DNA of 64,000 nt from Phyllostachys edulis (lineage: Eukaryota > Streptophyta > Magnoliopsida > Poales > Poaceae). The stretch spans positions 32,498,816 to 32,562,815 of the forward strand of contig CM070563.1 of assembly GCA_036346405.1 (NCBI GenBank), in the 5' to 3' direction. The notes beneath the pieces were generated by a model. That model was not told the DNA's origin and made no database searches. It worked only from the letters and a program-made list of their open reading frames with translations. Every line of letters starts with the position of its first letter. Positions within the stretch are counted from its first letter, which is position 1. This document shows positions 56,861 to 64,000 of the stretch, one piece after another. Made by a program: the position numbers and the translations under genes.

Positions 56861-58880
56861 AGGGAGTAACAAGGAAGACTTGTAACATGGGGCATGTCCT
56901 ACAAAATAAAATTAGGCCTAAATTTCTATCCCTTATCACGAGCTGTTCGCAATTTTCTCAACAAAGCAAAGGCCAGGTTGGATTGCAACTAAAATGGAGG
57001 GCGATCCTATGATGCGTCCTATAGGAATTTGCACTATTGGGAATAGGGACGCACCGAAGGAAATGCAAATATGAAATTCCTCTCCCTCAGATTTCATAGG
57101 AATACGCAGGGTCAAAATCACTTCAACCATTCCTAAAAAAAACTCCAATCCATTTGAGAAATCTCTACACACAAGTGCGAACAAAGAACCGTCGTGAGCC
57201 TCCATCATAGAGGACGTCCTTTATGACTCGTTGAAACGCCTATTCCTTTGATTTTCATGTAACTCCAAATCTAATGCTCCTCGTTTTTTTTTGGCCCTGC
57301 CATCAAAACAAATAACGGGTTTTTCATTCCCTTCATCAAGCTCCTGTACACAACCTCAACCACAATTATGAGCTCTGACTCCGACCATCCATCCTCCTAG
57401 GGCTCTTACACATGGGGAAAAAATTATGACACCGAGTCTAGATGCACTTGAAGTCTTTAACCAAACTCTTAGGTGCTATATAACACTTGTTATGTATCTT
57501 GAATTCACATAGCACCGGTGTTATAAAATTTATTTCCTTTACACATGTGCTGTTGTTCAACGAAATCGGGTACCTGTAAACTTAGATATGTCATACCTGA
57601 GTACATATACTCGAGTGTTTTCTTTTTGCAGTATATAATATATATATATCGCGCACACACATTCACTCTTCTTTTGTGAGGACATATTCAATTCTTCTAC
57701 TTTGAGTATTTTTCGTTTTCCACTGAATCAAGTTGCGGCTGCAAAGTTCGAAGGGCAAATTATTACAAGGCAAAACTTGGAGGAGCAAATTAAGGATCAA
57801 CTTTTATCAGCCTCTATCACAGGTTTCATTTATAGTGTAAATCAAGCTTGCCCTGACCTGAGCAAGGCTTCTTAGCGATATAACCTAGAATATGGATAGT
57901 ATGAACCTAATCCTAGTGTCCAGTACTTCACTCAGTTTCATCGTGCAGGACTGGCCAGCATGTGATGTACCCTGCTTACTCAAGAGAACTGACTTTTGGT
58001 AGTTCACTCAGGTCCTCTACTGGCAACATGCTGGGGCGGATCATAGCCTGAGCTTGAAAATCTTAATAGTGTTAGACAGCACTAAAGACAGCTCATACAA
58101 TGGTATAGACGACTGCTGTCTTTTTAGTTGTCTTTATAGAACACACAATCTTTTAATGATTTTCTTGTTTCTTGTGCTATAGTCGACTACAGGATTGTAG
58201 ACAGCATCTTTCTCTCTCTTCATTCTCTTTCATCCACGTCAACAAAAATCCTACGTGACAATAGTTATAGACGGCTGACATAATATATGCATGTTTAGGC
58301 CATGAAGTTTTCAAATTGCAGGTTTATTTGTGCTAGTAGTTGAAAATTGCAGAATTATAACCCACAAGGAAATGGGATAACCCGCCAATTGTTAGGAAAA
58401 CATGCAGTTTTTCATGCCGCTGCATTAATAAAAGCCTAGCTCACTGCATATAATGATTAATCCCCAATTGAAATCAGTGCGTGTTGAAAGAATAAAATAT
58501 TTCCCACATAATTTCACCACCATAGCATACATCTATGGGCCTCCACTAGTAATTGGGGATATATGTTGGATCTGAGATTCCATCAAAATCCAGCGCCCAT
58601 AATAGAGGATTTTTGTAGTATGCTATTAATAAATACCTAATCTCGACATTACGGGGAGAGAAAATCCCAAAATTATCGAATGCCTTGATATTTCCTGGAT
58701 GAAAAGATCTTTAGCATTAAGATTCACACACTAGCCAAGCTAAACTAGAATTTTAGTTGCTAATCCGGTAAGCCAAAAGTGGGAGCTTGCCAGATAACTA
58801 TATAGAAACTATAAAGGAGTAACTATGTTGTGTTTACTTGTAGTAAACTCACTGCTAAGAGCTACGAGTGGTATACCCCG
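56861..58880. other. Intergenic DNA with MITE-like phrases, no gene seen
   Basis: 57000-57290 has 'CCTATAGGAATT', 'TTTCATAGGAAT' and 'TTGGCCCTGCCATCAAAACA', phrases typical of grass PIF/hAT MITEs, but paired ends were not found. 57630-57650 is an (AT)n run. 58070-58240 has a weak inverted structure around 'GACGACTGCTGTC'. Confidence 0.3.
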
Positions 58881-58889
58881 GATTTTGAA

Positions 58890-59345
58890 TAGTGTATCCA
58901 CCAAAGCGGAACGACTTGTTGGTCAATGATCTAAATCTGCAGGGACGCCTGCGGGTTATATGGTCTAATGACACTAATCAAGTAATGGTTAAACACTCCT
59001 TAAAACTCTTAGAGAGAATTAGCCTCGTAGGTGAGAAAAGACCTCACGAAGAGGCTCATCATGAAGATGAAAAAACGACAACTTAAGCGCATGAATACTG
59101 AATACTATAATGCTCGGAATGCCAAAAACCAATAATATTTCGTTTTGGTAAATGATGAAGATTTGGTTAATATTGAAAATAACCTCAAATTATGAGGACA
59201 TGAGAGAAAATAATAGTTATCAACAACGCTACCTCTATAATTGCTAATGTTTCTTTAATGAGAACCTGGATTCGGAACCAAAATCCATAGCAGAGACGTT
59301 TGAAGCGCTCATATCAACTCAAATGAAAAAAGCAATTGATGTTGA
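58890..59345 (+). pseudogene. Possible Copia polyprotein relic
   Basis: At 59269-59350 the plus frame reads DSEPKSIAETFEALISTQMK and KAIDVE. This resembles the 'EPKS-x-x-EAL-x-x-x-x-x-x-W-x-EAI' start of Copia reverse transcriptases, but the conserved Trp is lost. The upstream frame (58892-59086) is polar with no clear domain. 59350-60480 has no further recognisable motif. This is a weak call. Confidence 0.25.
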
Positions 59346-60500
59346 ACCATAATTGTTAAATTTATGTCTTTAACAGGAAGATCATACTTAATGGGTTATT
59401 ATAAAAATTATGAGGTGGTGAGCAACGATGGTTCATAGATCATTGCAGAAGACCTGTACTCTCCTATTATGAATGAAAGTATATTCCGCTAAATAGTATT
59501 TTGGGCAAATGGCATGAATGAATAAAGAATATGCAATTAATGGGTTATGAAGAGATCCATGAAAGACACAAAATTCCTAATGAGAATGAACGAAAATCAA
59601 ATCATATATAAATTCCATACTTAATAATAAGTCTCAACCAAAAGAAAAGCATTTTCCTTGAAGGAATAAGTTAATATATGACTTACCGGTCGATATCTGA
59701 AATCACACCAATGACTATATTATCCCTTAAAGTGGACAAGAACCCATATAGACCCGAGAGAGCATGAAATGAGGAACCGTACGACAAGAAGTGTGCCATA
59801 TAAGCACTTATGATGAAAGTTGTTGTCCCGATCTTCCGATAAGATGATAACTTCAATTTAGAGGAAAACGATTTTGACGATGCAGGCTTCTAACTGATCA
59901 CGACCAAATGACTACTTTCCATATTTGAATTCCGTACCAGATATTCATTTTCTATATCTGGGTCGGGCTAAGATATCAGATTCTAGCTCTGCATCCAAAT
60001 CCACCGAAAATAATAGTTTCTGTAACTCACCTAGGTCCAGCCAGATCTGAAGTTCACAGACACGATCTAAAACTAAGCAATACCAAAACAGCTAGGCAAG
60101 ACAAAACAACATCAGCACGCAACTAGCTTCAATTTCACAGCGTTCGTAGAGATGTTACATCTCAACTAGCCTAATCAGATGAGTGCAATCACACAGATCA
60201 TCAAAGAATCCATCACCAGAAAGCTCAGGGCTTGAGAGAGAGAGAGGGAGAGCGCAGGCGGAAGGCTGTTCTGCCATTATGGAACAGAACGGTACATGGG
60301 ATGGGAAGACAATCTTGGAGGAACATAGACCAAGTCATTGATCACCTTTACTCATCTGGGACAAGCCGACATAGTATTCTAGAAAAGATCTAGCCCTTAC
60401 TGTCAAAGATTTGTTATCAAGGGTGCTCCTATCATATCTAGAGTAAACACCTCTTTTGTATGTAAAGTACTGATTACATAATTCTTTTGCTATCTATCGA
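59346..60500. other. Anonymous DNA, possibly LTR-related
   Basis: 59820-60230 begins 'GTTGTCCCGATCTTCCGATAAGATGATAA', which echoes the LTR phrase 'CCCGATCTTTCGATGAGAAGATAA' at 1330 and 6418. It may be a remote relative of that LTR family. A GA-repeat lies at 60234-60256. No gene is visible. Confidence 0.3.
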
Positions 60501-60954
60501 CAAGAATCCATAATTAGCTCAGTTTACACCAAAGCAGTATTGGTTGGGGTAAAACCCAATGATCTCCCATACATTTTCTTCTCATATTTTGGTGGAATAG
60601 CCTAACATCTTCATTTTTATGCCGGCATACAGATTGTATGAGCCACATACCTCCATTGATCCATGCTCCCAACCTTCAGGTCTTGATGAAGATGATACTC
60701 TGAGCTTAGTGCTAGGCTGGTCTGCAGGAAGGACATGGATATGGTGGCTGGTGAAACAGCTTTGTTTTGAGTATTTGGACAAAGGAAAACAATGGCGAAG
60801 CATCTTAAAGCATCCAAAGATTAGTTGCCTGACCAGCTTAGGGCACATGTACATCTGCATTTCTGGAACACAGTCACCATCATTGGAGCTCAATGTAGTT
60901 CAACAATGTTGTGCCAGTATCAGATAAAGGAACCAGTCCAAAATACCATGGGCA

Positions 60955-63407
60955 TCAACTCCTGCAACCAACCAAACAGTCGAGCATGGTAAAAAACTAA
61001 TGCCGAACACTGATAGAGGCAAAAACATGAATGCATTACACAGCAACTAGGAAGAATAACCGGTTGACACATTTACAGCACAGGCCGTGCATCCAAATTA
61101 ATGTCAGAACAAAGCTATGACCTGGGTTCAAAAAACCGGAACCAGTTGGTTCCCACATTTTTCCTGTGGCAAAATGACAGCTGGAACTGGCTAAATATTT
61201 TGCAATCGATCAGAATTGGCCATAATTAGAATAATTCGGTGTTAAAACCATCTGATGTTTAATATTCTCAGGCCAGTTTGACCGGATACCCACTGGAATC
61301 AGTTCATTTTCTGAACCCTGGTTGCTATCTAGAACAGTAGAACTATACAATGTCACGGCTCACAAAGCAGAGAAACAACGTGAGTAAATGTTATTCCAGA
61401 ATTACTAAAAGAGCAATCATGTGTCAGAGAGCATATAGGAAACGAAAATATTCTCCATCTGTACCGATTTCAGTTCTAGCCTTTCAATGATTTGTTCACT
61501 TAAGTATAGCCAATATAGAGTGTTGATTTACAAAATATAGCAAAAGAACATGACATCAAACTCAAGAAGAGAAGTTAGTTGAATGTTCGTTTCTACATAA
61601 GATTAATCTATATTAGACAAATCCACTTATCATTTTTCTAAGGATTTGCCAAATAGGGCACTGCATCCTCCATTCCTCATTGGAATTGGACCCCTGTGTC
61701 TTACGAATGCGTTATCAATGTTAATTCACAGCAGGATAACTACCATGCAAAAGAGGGTCAGACGGTGTGTTGCTTGAAGGGCATTGGGTTATTGTAAGGG
61801 AAGATAGACTTTAGACTAGGCTGAGAAAACTTTGGAGAGAAAAGACTTAATCCATACTTGCTTGATTAAATAAAATACAATGATATACCATTTATAGAGA
61901 TGACTTTACTTGAAACCTAAAAATAATTTCTAAACGTAAGGAAACCTATCTCTAATACGTGGAATATATCTAGAAGGAAACAAACCAAACTCAAAAGGAA
62001 ACTAATTATTTTTGTATCTAATTTCCAAGTATACTGCATCAGCGGGTCCACAGTATGGGCGTGATACAGTACTGTGTTAACAGTACTCGCAGCTATAGTG
62101 CAATGTGCAAACAGAGTAACGCTTCTACAGCTGAACCAAAGGGTCAAGCTATGCATTGTAGATCCCAACAGATGTTATCATTTTCTGAGAAATTAATAAA
62201 AAAGAAATTAAAAACTAATAAAATGAAGAATTTCTGATGCACAAGGTGCGAGGAAAATTATACTAAACAATATGAATGAAATCTGAAAATTGATAACTAG
62301 TTGAAGTAAAACTTCATTCTCAGTATGCACCCAGCTTTCCAATTTAGCATTTTTCGTTCACATTTGGCAATTGACTTCTCCTGTTGACAACAGCAATTCC
62401 TTTATTAATAATTCGGCAAGTGTTCTTAGTTAGGGTAAAAGATATAGCTGGAATGGAGTGTTCAACCTATTAGAAATCCAGCAGCCATTAACATTCTATC
62501 TACATTAAGCAGTAACCTATCAAATAGCAATCGCCTCAGTGTACTACCCCGAGTATTTATGAAGTAACAATCAACTTTAGATGTAGGTTTCAAAATAAAT
62601 AGCCAAATACCAATTGCTGCAATGTTATAAATACCCTTAGTTTTTACAAAGTAGCCGTCACAAGTTACTTTGCAAAAATAGATAACATCCCTTGTACTTT
62701 TTTGCTACCAAAATCAATAATTTAACAACTAGCACTTTAAGAATGCTGAAAATGGAAAATACGATGAACAAAGATTGCATGAAAAATTACCTTCGTAGAT
62801 GAGGTGACGATGGTTGATCTGGGGATGAACGAGAGGAACCACCTCTGTATGGGGCATGCCTCTGCTCATAAAATCCATTCGCTTGTACTTCATGAGTCGG
62901 TCGTTGCATGTCACTACCATCCATAGGGATAGCCCCAAGTGAACCAAGTTCGATTGAATCACTAGAAATACCATAGTTTACACCTTGACCTTGATCATAC
63001 GAATACATCATGACAACTGGTTGCATCGAAGATCCAGATAAAGCACTGGCTCCATAGGAAGCAGCAGATGGTTGTGAATAAACTCCATTTGTCATGTTTC
63101 CTGGATTGCGTGTAGAGTTTGTAGATCCAAATGAATGGCTCTGTACAAGAGATGGATCACCTGCTACACGCCTGTAAGAATCATTTCTGTAGGATTGCCA
63201 CTGCCTATCATTTTGGCTTTCATCAGATGTCTGTCTGTCAGGCCTTATGCCAGATTTCTCAGATTGGCTGCGCCCGTAGCTACGGCCCGCATTTCTTTGT
63301 TTTGAGTTTACCCAGCTTCCCTCCTTATCACTATGATCAAATCTGTCATTGTTATAATTGCCTCTGTACTTTCTTGAACTGGACTGCCGATCTCTGAATG
63401 GAACCTT
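60955..63407 (-). CDS. PAP/OAS1-type nucleotidyltransferase-like protein, C-terminal exons (partial)
   Basis: The main exon is 63407-62791 (205 codons plus 2 nt), with acceptor TTTCAG and donor GTAATTTTTC. It encodes a low-complexity, RNA-binding-style tail: KVPFRDRQSSSRKYRGNYNN, then RNAGRSYGRSQSEKSGIRPD, DRQWQSYRNDSYRR and GGSSRSSPDQPSSPHLR. This R/S/Y/N-rich region resembles the C-terminus of plant PAP/OAS1 substrate-binding-domain nucleotidyltransferases. The catalytic domain would lie upstream, outside the window. For the end, an acceptor TTGCAG before 60961 would add one Ser and a stop (TGA 60957-60955) in the correct phase, leaving a 1.8-kb intron; that last exon is an inference. No element disrupts the visible exon. 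Confidence 0.6.
60962..62790 (-). other. Presumed last intron of the nucleotidyltransferase-like gene
   Basis: AT-rich with no gene or clear transposon. The short frames on both strands (61917-62168, 62055-62237) look accidental. The assignment depends on the inferred last exon at 60961. Confidence 0.4.
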
Positions 63408-64000
63408 CTGAAAGAATACAGAACAGAATAATACATTAGTCAACAGTTTTGACTATCAAATTCCTAAAGCACCTGCACCTCTCAATGGATTAGTACGACT
63501 TCTCATAGAAAACAAAGAATTTAATGTTGCCGTTGAGGCATTAAGTAGCAAAGCAATCATAGATGAGAACTGTGTTGTAGCTAAATACAAATTTGATTTA
63601 TCTAGCCCATTCAAAGTTCATTAATATTCCAGATAGTACTTTCATAACACGTTGAGGAATGCTCACCAGCATTTTACCTCGAGTTACTCACTAAAGGACC
63701 ATGTCTTCTCAGTTTAATATTAAAGAGACATTACGTGATTGACTGATTACCTCGAGTTAACTTTCCATAATTAACAGTGAGTGATCATTTATATGGTACT
63801 GTCCATTAGACCATTACCACTACTAGTTCACTATATCAGGGTATCAGCTCCAAGGTAGGCAGTGAATTTGTGGATAATAACATACAAATCTTGGTAATCA
63901 TTTTGTACAATGAAAGATTACTTAATAGAGTGGAGTGAAACCCATCATTGTTTGTATTGCATTCTATATAAACGAGGTTTGAGCCAAAGAACTCTCACAT
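63408..64000 (-). other. Presumed intron upstream of the last large exon
   Basis: AT-rich and non-coding, starting with the TTTCAG acceptor. No further exon of the nucleotidyltransferase-like gene could be recognised before the window ends. Confidence 0.4.

Noticed and set aside
60582..60927. 103-aa minus and 102-aa plus frames
   Set aside because: They lie in the presumed 3' untranslated region of the nucleotidyltransferase-like gene and show no family features.

Overview
This is a stretch of nuclear DNA from a plant, almost certainly a grass. The evidence is AT-rich intergenic DNA packed with nested transposons, GT-AG introns, very GC-rich coding exons next to AT-rich surroundings (a grass habit), a Stowaway MITE with grass-type CTCCCTCCGT ends, and CACTA, MULE, hAT and long-LTR families of the grass type. 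Only four host genes are supported, all on the minus strand: a plastid-type AlgH/UPF0301 (DUF179) protein (23981-24968), a U1-type C2H2 zinc-finger protein (27488-29622), a nodulin-related protein 1-like gene (49653-50114), and the 3' end of a gene whose product resembles plant PAP/OAS1-type nucleotidyltransferases (60955-63407). No tRNA, rRNA, CRISPR or origin was seen.

Layout. 1-9993: the end of a CACTA (En/Spm) element on the minus strand. One of its transposase-like exons is split by a complete 6-kb Ty3/gypsy-type LTR retrotransposon (1302-7355, 5-bp duplication AAGTT) that has gag and protease remnants but no reverse transcriptase or integrase. 9994-15613: degenerate repeats, a Stowaway MITE, a CpG-rich 294-bp tandem duplication, a broken MuDR transposase N-terminus and long-LTR fragments. 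15614-21663: a complete CACTA element (3-bp duplication TGA) carrying intron-containing fragments of two unrelated host genes, exportin-1 (XPO1) and cytosolic GAPDH, in the same orientation. 22598-23927: a non-autonomous hAT (8-bp duplication CATGCAAC) ending 53 bp past the AlgH stop codon. 23981-31010: the AlgH and zinc-finger genes.

31190-45525: a stack of insertions. A decayed hAT element (transposase pieces at 33328-34608) received a Pack-type hAT with a 6-phosphogluconolactonase gene fragment (31321-32977). It also received a 4.3-kb LTR-only element (duplication AGCCG), which in turn received a 5.0-kb solo LTR (36628-41635, duplication TGAAC). 46207-49303: another hAT remnant, split by LTR-like DNA. 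49560-50210: the nodulin-related gene with TATA box and poly(A) signal. 51120-55313: a complete MULE with long terminal inverted repeats and a 10-bp duplication. It carries a minisatellite and a decayed plant-mobile-domain (PMD/MAIN-like) gene but no recognised transposase. 55324-60950: mostly anonymous AT-rich DNA with a weak Copia relic. 60955-63407: the last exons of the nucleotidyltransferase-like gene.

The most interesting theme is gene capture. Three housekeeping genes (XPO1, GAPC, PGL) have been copied with their introns into two DNA transposons within 17 kb, and a MULE carries a PMD gene. The boundaries come from reading terminal repeats and target-site duplications by eye. Family names rest on recognised protein motifs, not on database searches.
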